DNA of 64,000 nt from an uncultured bacterium (GCA_949298805.1 CASFXY010000007.1:1-64000), one strand, 5' to 3'; numbered from the stretch's first letter, positions 1-8,492 are shown. Notes: a model not told the origin generated them from the letters alone. Program-made: numbers and translations.

Positions 1-92
1 TGCTCATCACAGCCGTCACGGGCTTCACATCCTTGAAGTTTCGCTCGTCCTCAAGTTGCGCAGTCGCGCTAACTTTCGGACTTCGCTCATGC
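1..92. other. GC-rich left-edge segment, possible dispersed repeat
   Basis: By direct count the first 90 bases are about 54% GC (49 of 90), against roughly one third in the rest of the window. One frame on each strand is open through this stretch to the left edge, which is common in GC-rich palindromic-like repeats and does not show coding. The minus frame would begin near a TTG just after a leftward terminator. It may be a dispersed intergenic repeat or the start of a gene lying outside the window. I cannot decide which. Confidence 0.35.
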
Positions 93-124
93 AAAAAAAA
101 ATGTTTGTCGAACGACAAACATTT
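93..124 (-). terminator. Intrinsic terminator, leftward
   Basis: A perfect 12-bp stem (99-110 with 113-124) closes on a two-base AA spacer. On the minus strand it is followed by a run of T residues (93-100 on the plus strand are all A). yidC already has its own terminator at 302-322, so this one implies a second short leftward transcript from about 125-300. Confidence 0.7.
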
Positions 125-301
125 AAAACACGAGGATATTAAGAGAGAGTAATAAATGTATTTTTTTTAGCAAGACACATCAGCATAAAAGCGCTTCTGG
201 CTTGATTTTTCTTCCTTTTAATTAAATCCCTTACTCTTTAATAAAGTAATTAAGATTTCGAAAATTGCCTATAGCAAAAAAAATATTAAGAAATATTAAA
301 A

Positions 302-322
302 AGCCTGTCATAAAGACAGGCT
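302..322 (-). terminator. Intrinsic terminator of yidC
   Basis: An 8-bp stem AGCCTGTC/GACAGGCT with a five-base loop lies 20 bases downstream of the yidC stop. On the minus strand it is followed by a T-rich tract. Confidence 0.85.
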
Positions 323-340
323 GATAAAAAATATAAAAAG

Positions 341-1426
341 TTATTTAACTTCTTTTGGCTCTATTTTTTTAGCATTTTCTATATCAGCATTTGAAGAAGT
401 CTTTTTAACCTCATCCTCTTTATCGAGCTGCTTATTAATAATAACTGTTTGGACAATTTGAAAAACGTTGCTTGTCACAAGATATAAAAGCACACCCGCG
501 GGAATTGGAATAAAAATAAACGTTAAACCAATCATAAGAGGCATAACGGTACCCATAGACTTTTGAATTGCTTGCTGGGTCGGGTCTTGCTGCACGCCTT
601 TTTGTGTTGACATCATAACCTTTTGTGACACCCACATTGTAAGAGCAAAAAGTAAAACAAGGAATATAACATCATAGTGAACTTCACTTTGTACATCAGC
701 GACAGGGACATTTGCAGCAAGCACGTTATCAACAGGCAAAAAAGTAACCTTTTCGGTTTCTTTTGTTTGATTGTCAATAACATTTACTTCAACTTTTGTA
801 ATTTCCTTAAGTTCTGCAAAAGAAAGTTTCAAACTGTCAGGGTACATTTTAAGGTCAAAATTTTGCTTTGGTTTAATCTCGCCTTGCACTGTAATAGCTT
901 TGGTCGGGCGGTCAACCTTAACATTCTCAAGAACCCTCTCACCGATATAAACTGTAGCTGTTTTACCTGCCGTAAATGTATCATAAGGCCCCACAACAAA
1001 TTTACCGTCAAAAGACTGACCGGCAGTGCTTTTAATTGTGGCATCAAGTCGATTTATAAACAAAAACTTTGCATTTCCGGCTTGTTGTATAAATTGAGGG
1101 CTCATTAATGCCGTGTAAAGCAATATAAACACCGGCAATTGAAGCAAAAGAGGCAAACAACCTGCCATGGGATTAAACTTATTTTCTTTGTAAAATTCCA
1201 TCATTTTCTGCTGCATCATTTGAGGGTTACTTTTATAACGCTCTTGAATTGCTTTCATTTTTGGCTGCAGCAACTGCATATTACGCATAGAACGCTGCTG
1301 ACTAATGCTTGAAGGCCACATACAAGCTCTAACTATGATTGTCAAAAGTATGATTGCAAGTCCCCAATTACCTGCAAATTTAGCCAGTGTCTGTAATATT
1401 GAAAGGGTAAATCCTACAAAATCCAT
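341..1426 (-). CDS. yidC: YidC/Oxa1/Alb3 membrane protein insertase with a large insert
   Basis: This protein inserts and folds inner-membrane proteins, alone or with SecYEG. TM1 (about residues 20-38) carries the conserved Arg33. A charged cytoplasmic hairpin follows (45-85), then TM2 (88-107), TM3 (251-268) and the TM4/TM5 region (291-330), with a charged C-terminal tail. There is no E. coli-type N-terminal periplasmic P1 domain. Instead, about 120 residues (130-248) sit between TM2 and TM3, on the extracytoplasmic side, and look beta-rich. A good ribosome site (AGGAG, about 6 bases ahead) supports the start. The gene is divergent from mnmE, whereas many bacteria have yidC and mnmE in one rpmH-rnpA-yidC-mnmE string. 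The family call is certain; the insert's role is unknown. Confidence 0.95.
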   Translation of the reverse strand: MDFVGFTLSILQTLAKFAGNWGLAIILLTIIVRACMWPSSISQQRSMRNMQLLQPKMKAIQERYKSNPQMMQQKMMEFYKENKFNPMAGCLPLLLQLPVFILLYTALMSPQFIQQAGNAKFLFINRLDATIKSTAGQSFDGKFVVGPYDTFTAGKTATVYIGERVLENVKVDRPTKAITVQGEIKPKQNFDLKMYPDSLKLSFAELKEITKVEVNVIDNQTKETEKVTFLPVDNVLAANVPVADVQSEVHYDVIFLVLLFALTMWVSQKVMMSTQKGVQQDPTQQAIQKSMGTVMPLMIGLTFIFIPIPAGVLLYLVTSNVFQIVQTVIINKQLDKEDEVKKTSSNADIENAKKIEPKEVK

Positions 1427-1502
1427 ATTCTCTCCTATGTTGTCATGCCAAAATGGCGATTATCAATTTTAATTTTACCTTAAACATGATATTATTCACA
1501 TT

Positions 1503-2831
1503 ATGAAATATTCATTTGATACAATTTGTGCAATTGCTACACCTATTAGCACAGGAGGTATAGGCGTAATAAGGATTAGTGGCGAAAATGCAATTGAAAT
1601 TGCACAAAAAATATTTAGCAAAAAAATTACACCAAAAGTTATTAATCATGGTTGGATTATAAAAGACAATAAAAGGATTGATGAAGTAATAATCCTGCCG
1701 TTTGTTGCGCCCAAAAGTTACACAGGAGAAGATGTTGCAGAAATTCAAACACACGGCTCACCTGTTGTCATTAATAAAATTTTAAATCTGGTTCTTGAAA
1801 ACGGCGCAAGACTTGCGCAAAAAGGCGAGTTCACAAAAAGAGCCTTTTTAAATCACAAAATAGATCTTTCTCAGGCAGAGGCAGTTTTGGACTTGATTAA
1901 TGCAAAAACGGTAAAATCTGCCCAAGGCGCAGCAAACAACTTATCAGGTGTTCTTAAAACAAAAATAGAAGAAATAAAAACCGAAATTACGGACATTTTA
2001 GGAAAAATTACCGCTTCGCTTGATTTTCCGGAAGATGTAGCAGAGATTAGTTATGATGAAATAATACAAAAAATTAAAAAATCGATAAAAAATATTGAGG
2101 AAATATTACAAAATGCCAGAATGCATAATATTTTAAGACAAGGAATAAAAGTTGCTGTAGCAGGACGCCCAAATGTCGGTAAATCATCTCTTTTTAACGC
2201 GCTATTAAACCTTGACAGGGCAATTGTAACTGATATTGAAGGCACAACACGTGACACAATAACAGAAACTGTTGATATAAACGGAATAAGCGCAACATTA
2301 ATAGATACTGCAGGCATCAGAGAAAAAAGTGCCGATAGAGTGGAAAAAATAGGAATAGAACAATCACGCCTTGCAATTGAAAATGCCGATATTGTTCTTT
2401 GCCTGTACGACGGGCAAATGGGACTAAATGAAAATGACTTGGAAATTTTCAACCTTGCTAAAAACAAAAAGCGACTAATTGTGCGCACAAAATGTGATTT
2501 ATGCAAAAACTCCAAAAATGATAACGAAATTTCAATAAGTTCCGTAACAAAAGAAGGCATACATCAGCTTAAAGATACACTATACAAGGAAGTGGCGGGT
2601 TTAAATCCAACCGAAAATGAATTTTTAACAAATCAAAGGCACCAAAATTGCCTTAAGTTATGTTTAAATGCATTGAAAAATGCTCTTAATGGCGCGCAAC
2701 AAAATGAATTACAAGATTTAATCAGTATTGACTTAAAATCTGCTCTCATAAATCTGGGCGAAATCAGCGGAGAAATCATCACAGACGACATTTTGGACAG
2801 TATTTTTGAAAATTTTTGCATAGGAAAATAA
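1503..2831 (+). CDS. mnmE: tRNA modification GTPase MnmE
   Basis: MnmE works with MnmG to install the carboxymethylaminomethyl-type group on U34 of tRNAs, using a folate one-carbon unit and GTP. The N-terminal folate-binding domain spans about residues 1-120. The G domain is embedded in a helical domain: P-loop GRPNVGKSS (221-229), GTTRDT (247-252), DTAG (268-271), and TKCD (329-332) in place of the usual NKxD. The protein ends in the family's C-terminal motif CIGK, whose Cys is catalytically important. I see no Shine-Dalgarno sequence. A TATTAT box ends 7 bases before the ATG, so the mRNA may be leaderless. Its 442 residues are close to family length. Confidence 0.97.
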   Translation: MKYSFDTICAIATPISTGGIGVIRISGENAIEIAQKIFSKKITPKVINHGWIIKDNKRIDEVIILPFVAPKSYTGEDVAEIQTHGSPVVINKILNLVLENGARLAQKGEFTKRAFLNHKIDLSQAEAVLDLINAKTVKSAQGAANNLSGVLKTKIEEIKTEITDILGKITASLDFPEDVAEISYDEIIQKIKKSIKNIEEILQNARMHNILRQGIKVAVAGRPNVGKSSLFNALLNLDRAIVTDIEGTTRDTITETVDINGISATLIDTAGIREKSADRVEKIGIEQSRLAIENADIVLCLYDGQMGLNENDLEIFNLAKNKKRLIVRTKCDLCKNSKNDNEISISSVTKEGIHQLKDTLYKEVAGLNPTENEFLTNQRHQNCLKLCLNALKNALNGAQQNELQDLISIDLKSALINLGEISGEIITDDILDSIFENFCIGK

Positions 2832-2832
2832 T

Positions 2833-3579
2833 TTACAAATCGAATGATTTCATAAATTTTTTTATTTTATTACCTATATTTTTTACAAGTTCCTTACCTT
2901 CTTTTGTCTTTCGAACTTTATCTGCCCAATTATCCATATTAAAATAAGAAATATCTATAAATAAAGTATTTTCCATATCAAATTTGGCATCTTTTAAATA
3001 TTGCGAGTGATTTATTACAATAAAAGCAAATTTTTTATCGCCTCTTTTTTTCTTTAGCGCATCATATAAATTTTCAATATCTTCTTTTGTATATTTTGCA
3101 ACATAGCTTGTCGAATACACAGCAAGTAAAAATTTATTATCATTTATATAATCATAAAAATTTTCAATTCTTTTTTTATAAATTTCTATAAAAACATCTC
3201 TTTCCAGTCTGGCATCGTGGTTGTACAAGGCATTTATTGAAGGATTTACCCAGCAATTTTCCTTAGTATTAAATTCGATATCATCAAAATAATTTTCAAA
3301 ACCATTATTTATAAGGTTAATTTCCGCATTTATATCCGAATGATAAGCTAAATCAAAAACACTTGATTTTTCTCCGTAAATCTTTCTGGGCTTAATTTTT
3401 GCATAAGTTGTCACAACTCTGGGAAAGCATATAGAACCTAGCGATAAAACCCTGTACTTGCATTTTTTAAATCTGAAATAATCAATGATACTATAGTTTT
3501 GAATAAAATCTCTTATATATTTTCTTTTTGCCGTATTAAATATAAACGCAGAAACAATTATTGATAATAACTTCCTCAA
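2833..3579 (-). CDS. DUF1796-like putative papain-like cysteine peptidase
   Basis: This 248-residue protein resembles the DUF1796 family, which is predicted to be papain-like cysteine peptidases. It has the 'LSLGSIC' segment with its candidate nucleophile Cys (about residue 52), then a 'SSVFDLAYH' segment matching the family's PFDW-like region, and a 'NALYNHD' block. Such genes often sit near polysaccharide or cell-surface genes, but the substrate is unknown. The start is a TTG preceded by GGGGG on the minus strand; no early Met exists. The first residues are mildly hydrophobic. The gene converges on mnmE with a one-base gap. Function is inferred from motif resemblance only. Confidence 0.6.
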   Translation of the reverse strand: MRKLLSIIVSAFIFNTAKRKYIRDFIQNYSIIDYFRFKKCKYRVLSLGSICFPRVVTTYAKIKPRKIYGEKSSVFDLAYHSDINAEINLINNGFENYFDDIEFNTKENCWVNPSINALYNHDARLERDVFIEIYKKRIENFYDYINDNKFLLAVYSTSYVAKYTKEDIENLYDALKKKRGDKKFAFIVINHSQYLKDAKFDMENTLFIDISYFNMDNWADKVRKTKEGKELVKNIGNKIKKFMKSFDL

Positions 3580-3599
3580 GATGCCCCCAAATGTAAAGA

Positions 3600-3757
3600 A
3601 ATGTAAAATAATAAGATAAATATGTTACAAATAATTTTATCAGAGGAATAGTAAAATTGTAAAGATAATATGACAAAATAAGTTTCAAAAAGTTTTCTCT
3701 CTAATTCCTCTCTCTAATATGTGGTAAATTTACTGGCTCTTTGGGTCAGTTTTTTTT
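3600..3757 (+). ncRNA. Candidate small RNA with CU-rich tracts and terminator
   Basis: The 216-base gap between two genes contains no ORF but ends in a good rightward intrinsic terminator (3732-3757). The DUF1796-like gene to the left runs leftward and panD starts only at 3796, so no annotated gene uses this terminator. Just before it lies a tandem direct repeat of TCTCTCTAAT (3696-3705 and 3709-3718). Such CU-rich single-stranded tracts can pair with Shine-Dalgarno sequences. The 5' end is not determined. A panD leader attenuator is the alternative. Confidence 0.4.
3732..3757 (+). terminator. Intrinsic terminator upstream of panD
   Basis: Stem ACTGGCT/GGTCAGT-like (3732-3738 with 3744-3750, including two G-U pairs) with a five-base loop, followed by eight T residues (3750-3757). 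It lies 38 bases before the panD start, so it ends either an upstream small RNA or an attenuated panD leader. Confidence 0.75.
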
Positions 3758-3795
3758 ATGCTGGATTTTTATTTTTTTGATAAAATAAATACGCT

Positions 3796-4143
3796 ATGCT
3801 AATGGAATTTTTATACGCAAAAATACATAGGGCAACCGTAACCGATGCAAATTTAGAATACATCGGTTCAATTACAATAGATAAAGCCCTGCTTAAGGCA
3901 TCAAACATTAAAGTAAATCAAAAAGTAGAAATATTAGATATAAATAACGGCGAAAGATTTTCAACTTACGTTATAGAAGGAGAAGAAAATTCTGGCACAA
4001 TTTGCCTTAACGGCGCTGCTGCAAGAAAAGTTCAAAAGGGCGATAAAGTTATAATTGTTGCTTATGCAATTATGGATGAAAAAGAACAACAATCTTTTAT
4101 TCCAAAAATTGTGCACGTTAACGAGAACAACAAAATTATTTAA
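3796..4143 (+). CDS. panD: Aspartate 1-decarboxylase (pyruvoyl enzyme)
   Basis: PanD makes beta-alanine from aspartate for pantothenate and coenzyme A. The proenzyme self-cleaves between Gly24 and Ser25; here 'YIGSITID' places Gly24-Ser25 exactly at the standard numbering when the first ATG is used, which supports this start. The segment '[12 protein letters not shown]' is a strong family signature. At 115 residues it is slightly shorter than usual. No Shine-Dalgarno sequence is visible; a TAAAAT box lies 9 bases before the ATG. Its stop codon overlaps the stop of convergent ilvN. Confidence 0.96.
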   Translation: MLMEFLYAKIHRATVTDANLEYIGSITIDKALLKASNIKVNQKVEILDINNGERFSTYVIEGEENSGTICLNGAAARKVQKGDKVIIVAYAIMDEKEQQSFIPKIVHVNENNKII

Positions 4144-4619
4144 CTTCTCGACATTGCAACCTTGCCGCTTCTCACAAAATCTTTATAACCGTAAGGTTTT
4201 ATTAATTCAATAAGTGCCTGTATTTGTTTTTCATCAGCAATAATTTGCAGAGTGTAATTCTTGTCGGTAATATCAATAACTTTTGCACCTGTAACTTCTG
4301 CAATTCTAAGAATTTTATCCGCATCTTCATCTTTTACCTGAATTTTAACCATGACAATTTCGCGCTCTATTGCATCATTTACGGATAAATCCGATACTTT
4401 AAGGACAGGAATAACCCTGTGTAATTGTTTACAAATTTGTTCTACAGCCTCATTTGTTGCAATAGTAGTAATTGTTATTTTTGAATAATTTCTGTCAATA
4501 GTAGGTGCAACCGTAAGACTTTCAATATTATAGCCCCTGCCTGAAAACAAATCTACAACTCTTGATAAAACACCTGATTCGTTAGTTACCAAAATAGATA
4601 ATGTATGTAATGTACTCAT
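4140..4619 (-). CDS. ilvN: Acetolactate synthase small (regulatory) subunit
   Basis: This is the regulatory subunit of acetolactate synthase, which confers valine feedback control on IlvB in branched-chain amino acid synthesis. An N-terminal ACT domain is clear ('[18 protein letters not shown]', then 'GYNIESL'), followed by the C-terminal ALS_ss domain. I place the start at 4619 (MSTLHTL) because AGGAG lies about 6 bases ahead and overlaps the ilvB stop. An in-frame ATG at 4634 exists inside ilvB but lacks a ribosome site. It is coupled directly behind ilvB. Confidence 0.95.
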   Translation of the reverse strand: MSTLHTLSILVTNESGVLSRVVDLFSGRGYNIESLTVAPTIDRNYSKITITTIATNEAVEQICKQLHRVIPVLKVSDLSVNDAIEREIVMVKIQVKDEDADKILRIAEVTGAKVIDITDKNYTLQIIADEKQIQALIELIKPYGYKDFVRSGKVAMSRS

Positions 4620-4627
4620 TTTTACTC

Positions 4628-6343
4628 CTAGCAAACTTTTTGATCATTTGATAATAAAACTTTATTCAATGGTTGTCCTGCAAGCACCCATGGATATACC
4701 ATTTCAAAGTTTTCTACAACAAAATCAATAAATACCGAACAGCCTGACTCCATAGCTTCCTTTAAAGCAGGGATGATGTCTTCTTCTCTTTCAACCCTGA
4801 TGCCTTTAGCACCATAAGCCTCTGCAAGTTTTACAAAATCAGGTGCAGAAATTTTTGTCTGACTGTAATGTTTATTAAATAGTTTCTCTTGCCATTGGCG
4901 AACCATCCCCAGATAGCCGTTGTTTATAACGCAATTAATAACTTTTAAACCGTAATCCATGCACGTTGCAAGTTCTTGTATATTCATTTGAATTGAACCA
5001 TCTCCTGCAATATTTATCACGAGAGCATTTTTATCTGCAACAGCTGCACCTACTGCCGCCGGAAAGCCAAAACCCATTGTGCCAAGACCGCCGGAAGTTA
5101 TAAAGCGACGAGGCTCGTCGAATTTAAACATTTGTGCGCACCACATTTGATGTTGCCCAACCTCAGTGCAAACAATTGGTCTAAAGTTCTTTGTATATTC
5201 ATAAATTGTTTCAATTACCTTGACTGCACTAAGCTTGTTTGAATGGCATTCGGGAATTGCACGCTTCTGCTTCCATTCGTCAATTTGTTTCAACCACTTC
5301 TCTTTTGCGACATGATCAATCGTGAAAGGTTTTGAAGTAAGTTCTTCAATCATTGCACTAAGCACATTTTTAGCATCCCCAACTATTGGAATATCAACTT
5401 TTACATTTTTAGAAATTGAACAAGGATCGATATCAACATGAATTACTTGCGAATCGCGGGCAAATCGTTTTAAACAACCTGTAATTCTATCGTTAAAACG
5501 AGTACCCACGGCAAAAATTACATCAGCATGAACAACGGCAAAATTTGCCCAGTAATTACCATGCATGCCAAGCATGCCAAGGCTTTGCCCCGAGCTTTCA
5601 GGATAAGTGCCCTTACCCATTAAAGTATGTGCAACCGGCATTTCTAAAAGTTGTGCCAATTTTGTCAACTCATGATGTGCACCCGCCTGCAAAACACCGC
5701 CACCCGAAATAATTACCGGACGTTGTGCTTCTCGTAAAAGTTTCAAAGCTTTTGAAATTTGCAACGGATGACCTTTGTATGTAGGGTTATAGCCCACAAG
5801 TTTAACCTCTTTAGGATAATCAAAAGTAGTTTTTGCAGTTAAAATATCTTTTGGCATATCTATTACAACAGGACCCGGCTTACCTGTTGTTGCAATATAA
5901 AATGCTTCTTTTATTACTCTGGCTAAATCTTTAACATCCTTAACAAGATAATTATGCTTACAACAAGAACGTGTTATGCCGACAATATCAGCCTCTTGAA
6001 ATGCATCATTACCAATTTGATCAGTCGAAACCTGCCCTGTAAAAACAACTAAAGGATATCCGTCATAATAAGCATTGGCAATACCCGTTATAGTATTTGT
6101 AGCACCCGGACCTGATGTAACAAGCGCAACTCCGGGTCGTCCCGATACACGAGCATACCCTTCAGCCGCATGTATGGCTGCCTGCTCATGACGAACAAGA
6201 TAATGTTTAATTTTATCTTGATTGTATAATGCTTCATATATATTTAAAATGACACCCCCCGGGTATCCGAAAATTTCATCTACGCCCTGTGCTTCAAGTG
6301 ATTTAAGGAAAATTTCCGCACCCGTAAACATTTCTTTAGTCAT
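4628..6343 (-). CDS. ilvB: Acetolactate synthase large (catalytic) subunit
   Basis: A thiamine-diphosphate enzyme that condenses two pyruvates (or pyruvate and 2-ketobutyrate) in valine, leucine and isoleucine synthesis. The N-terminal domain shows the glycine-rich 'GYPGGVILNIYE' and the catalytic Glu region 'VRHEQAAIHAAEGYAR'. The central FAD/DHS-like domain follows, and the C-terminal domain carries the TPP/Mg motif 'GDGSIQMNIQEL' ending at 'VINNGYLGM'. At 571 residues it is full length. GGAG about 6 bases before the ATG fixes the start. It forms an operon with ilvN and is divergent from the SulP gene. Confidence 0.97.
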   Translation of the reverse strand: MTKEMFTGAEIFLKSLEAQGVDEIFGYPGGVILNIYEALYNQDKIKHYLVRHEQAAIHAAEGYARVSGRPGVALVTSGPGATNTITGIANAYYDGYPLVVFTGQVSTDQIGNDAFQEADIVGITRSCCKHNYLVKDVKDLARVIKEAFYIATTGKPGPVVIDMPKDILTAKTTFDYPKEVKLVGYNPTYKGHPLQISKALKLLREAQRPVIISGGGVLQAGAHHELTKLAQLLEMPVAHTLMGKGTYPESSGQSLGMLGMHGNYWANFAVVHADVIFAVGTRFNDRITGCLKRFARDSQVIHVDIDPCSISKNVKVDIPIVGDAKNVLSAMIEELTSKPFTIDHVAKEKWLKQIDEWKQKRAIPECHSNKLSAVKVIETIYEYTKNFRPIVCTEVGQHQMWCAQMFKFDEPRRFITSGGLGTMGFGFPAAVGAAVADKNALVINIAGDGSIQMNIQELATCMDYGLKVINCVINNGYLGMVRQWQEKLFNKHYSQTKISAPDFVKLAEAYGAKGIRVEREEDIIPALKEAMESGCSVFIDFVVENFEMVYPWVLAGQPLNKVLLSNDQKVC

Positions 6344-6366
6344 GCTTTATCTCCATTAGTTTTTGG

Positions 6367-6381
6367 TATAATTGCATTATA
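6367..6381. promoter_or_regulatory. Overlapping divergent -10 boxes for ilvB and SulP gene
   Basis: The 71-base gap between ilvB and the SulP gene has TATAAT (6367-6372, plus strand) and ATTATA (6376-6381, a minus-strand TATAAT) separated by TGC, a perfect 6+3+6 palindrome. Each lies 30-45 bases from its gene. The -35 regions are weak. Confidence 0.45.
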
Positions 6382-6414
6382 CTATGAAAAAATAAGACAG
6401 CGAAATTTTTTGTT

Positions 6415-8022
6415 ATGAAAAATATAAAGATATCCGGAGATGTAACAGGAGGTATACTTGGTGCTGTTATAGCACTACCTCAGGCACTTGCTTTTGGTGT
6501 TGCCATAGGAATAGGTGCAGCAAGCGGTTTATGGGGCGCTGTTATTTTGTGTTTAGCTGTTGGAATTTTTGGTTGCAACCAGCCCCTTTTGTCAGGACCC
6601 ACCGGTCCTGCTACCATAGTAACCGCATCTGCCTTAGCAACGCTTGGAGGCAAGCCTGAATCTCTTTTTGCAGTCATTTTTCTTGCCGGTATTTTTCAAA
6701 TAATAATATCTCGTACAAAATTAACGGATATTGTAAAATACATTCCCTACCCTGTTATTTCAGGCTTTATGAATGCAGTTGGGACAATACTTATAATATT
6801 ACAAATCAGCCCGTTTTTAGGAAATAAGTCACAAGCGACACCTTTAACGGCTTTAAATAATTTAATCTTCACACTGCAAAACATAAATGAAAATGCACTT
6901 GTTGTAGGAATTTTAGCAATTGCAATAATTATTTGGACTCCCAAAAGAATAACAAGTATAATACCATCGCAAATTTTGGCGTTAATAATTTCTACAATCG
7001 CAACGATTTTATATTGCATTGAACTTCCTACTGTTCAAGGTGTCGGTCCGCATTTGCCGCAAATAGTTGTCGCCGATTTTTCAAATGTAAAAATGCTTAT
7101 TATTCCCGCATTAATAATTGCAATAGTTTGTTCGTCCGAAAGCCTTTTGACAAATTTAGTTGTTGACTCACTAACAAAAACAAGCTGCAATAATAGCAAA
7201 ATGATTCTCGCACAAGGAATAGGTAATATATTTTGTTCGCTTTTCGGTTCAATATGCGGTTCCGGTGCCACTATGCGTTCTGCAGCAGCGATTAAAGCGG
7301 GAGGGAAAACAAGATTTTGTGCAATTTTTTGTGCAATTATTCTTCTTTTTGTTATTTTATTTGCCAGTGATTTCGCCAATAAAATACCCTTAAGTGCACT
7401 TGCAGCAGTGCTTTTTAAAGTCGGCTTTGATATTGTGGATACAAAACTTTTAAAAGTTGTAAAATATGCGCCAAAACAAGATTTATTTGTTATGTTAATT
7501 GTTTTTCTGCTGACAGTCTTCTACGATATCATAATAGCGGTAAGCACAGGCATTGTACTGAGTTCATTAATTTTTGCAAAACAGTTGGCAGACAAAACAA
7601 ATGTAAGGTTCAAAGATATTAAAGACAAATACACAATAGAACTGGAGAAAAAATTACAAGATGAAACCGGTTATAAAATAAGAGTTGTGCACATTTTGGG
7701 TGAGTTATTTTTTGGCAGTGCAACACAAATTATCTCTCATTTTGAAGAAATTTTAGGTACAAAACATCTTATCATCTGTTATGAATCTGAAAATACTTTT
7801 GATATAAGTGCAATTTTTGCGCTTGAGGATATAATTACAAGGTTAAAATCACAAAACATAAACCCTTATCTGGTTATAAAAAATTCGCAAATATTTGAAC
7901 AACTTAACAAGCTAAATATAGCCGAACAAATAGGTAAAGAAAATATTTTTTACAAAGAAGAAGATGCGATTGAACATGCAAAAAAACTTCTTAAAATTGA
8001 AGTTATTAAAAAGCACGACTGA
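6415..8022 (+). CDS. SulP family anion transporter with STAS domain
   Basis: A secondary anion transporter of the SLC26/SulP family. The N-terminal signature 'GAVIALPQALAFGVAIG' and about a dozen hydrophobic segments fill residues 10-400, including 'GCNQPLLSGPTGPATIV'. A C-terminal STAS domain spans roughly residues 415-530 ('VVHILGELFFGSATQI'). Family substrates include sulfate, bicarbonate and dicarboxylates, and the sequence alone does not choose between them. It is divergent from ilvB. A desulfoferrodoxin gene follows 67 bases later on the same strand. Confidence 0.9.
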   Translation: MKNIKISGDVTGGILGAVIALPQALAFGVAIGIGAASGLWGAVILCLAVGIFGCNQPLLSGPTGPATIVTASALATLGGKPESLFAVIFLAGIFQIIISRTKLTDIVKYIPYPVISGFMNAVGTILIILQISPFLGNKSQATPLTALNNLIFTLQNINENALVVGILAIAIIIWTPKRITSIIPSQILALIISTIATILYCIELPTVQGVGPHLPQIVVADFSNVKMLIIPALIIAIVCSSESLLTNLVVDSLTKTSCNNSKMILAQGIGNIFCSLFGSICGSGATMRSAAAIKAGGKTRFCAIFCAIILLFVILFASDFANKIPLSALAAVLFKVGFDIVDTKLLKVVKYAPKQDLFVMLIVFLLTVFYDIIIAVSTGIVLSSLIFAKQLADKTNVRFKDIKDKYTIELEKKLQDETGYKIRVVHILGELFFGSATQIISHFEEILGTKHLIICYESENTFDISAIFALEDIITRLKSQNINPYLVIKNSQIFEQLNKLNIAEQIGKENIFYKEEDAIEHAKKLLKIEVIKKHD

Positions 8023-8089
8023 TATATTCCACAGGGGGATAAATTTTTAAATATTTTTGTTTAACCTTTCAAAAAAGAAAGGAAACAAA

Positions 8090-8491
8090 ATGACAAATAA
8101 GCTTGACATATTCAAATGCAATGTTTGCGGAAACATTGTAGAGGTAGTATTATCCGGCGGTGGCGAACTTGTTTGCTGTAATCAACCTATGGAATTATTA
8201 AAACCAAAAAGTGCCGATTCAACGACCGAAAAACATGTACCCATACTGCAAGAAAACGGGGAAGAAAAAATTGTGCGCGTTGGCTCAATTCCGCACCCAA
8301 TGGAAGAAGAACATTACATACAATTTATAGAGGTAATCTCAAAAGACCACAAATGGGTCAAGAGAAAATATTTAAAACCACATGAAGAACCTGAAATGAA
8401 ATTCAGATGCAAATGCGAGCATAAATTTGATGCTTTTGAGCTATGCAATATCCATGGTCTATGGGAAAACAAATTCGAGGGGGAAATATAA
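8090..8491 (+). CDS. dfx: Desulfoferrodoxin (superoxide reductase)
   Basis: A two-domain superoxide reductase that reduces superoxide to hydrogen peroxide without releasing oxygen, typical of anaerobes. The N-terminal desulforedoxin centre has Cys10, Cys13, Cys29 and Cys30. The catalytic iron site is formed by His49, His69, His75, Cys119 and His122, with the conserved Glu47-Lys48 pair. I chose the start at 8090 because AAAGGA precedes it; an in-frame ATG at 8057 lacks a ribosome site. It is followed by ferritin after one base, so peroxide production and iron storage are probably co-transcribed. Confidence 0.96.
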   Translation: MTNKLDIFKCNVCGNIVEVVLSGGGELVCCNQPMELLKPKSADSTTEKHVPILQENGEEKIVRVGSIPHPMEEEHYIQFIEVISKDHKWVKRKYLKPHEEPEMKFRCKCEHKFDAFELCNIHGLWENKFEGEI

Positions 8492-8492
8492 T

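Noticed and set aside
2-142. Open plus-strand frame from the left edge ending at TAA 140-142
   Set aside because: It would read straight through a strong terminator hairpin (93-124) and has no recognisable protein pattern.
677-1108. 143-codon ORF on the plus strand inside yidC
   Set aside because: Lies fully antisense to a clear yidC, has no recognisable domain and its composition looks like a reverse translation.
2051-2560. 169-codon antisense ORF in mnmE
   Set aside because: Antisense shadow of the GTPase domain with no own ribosome site or family.
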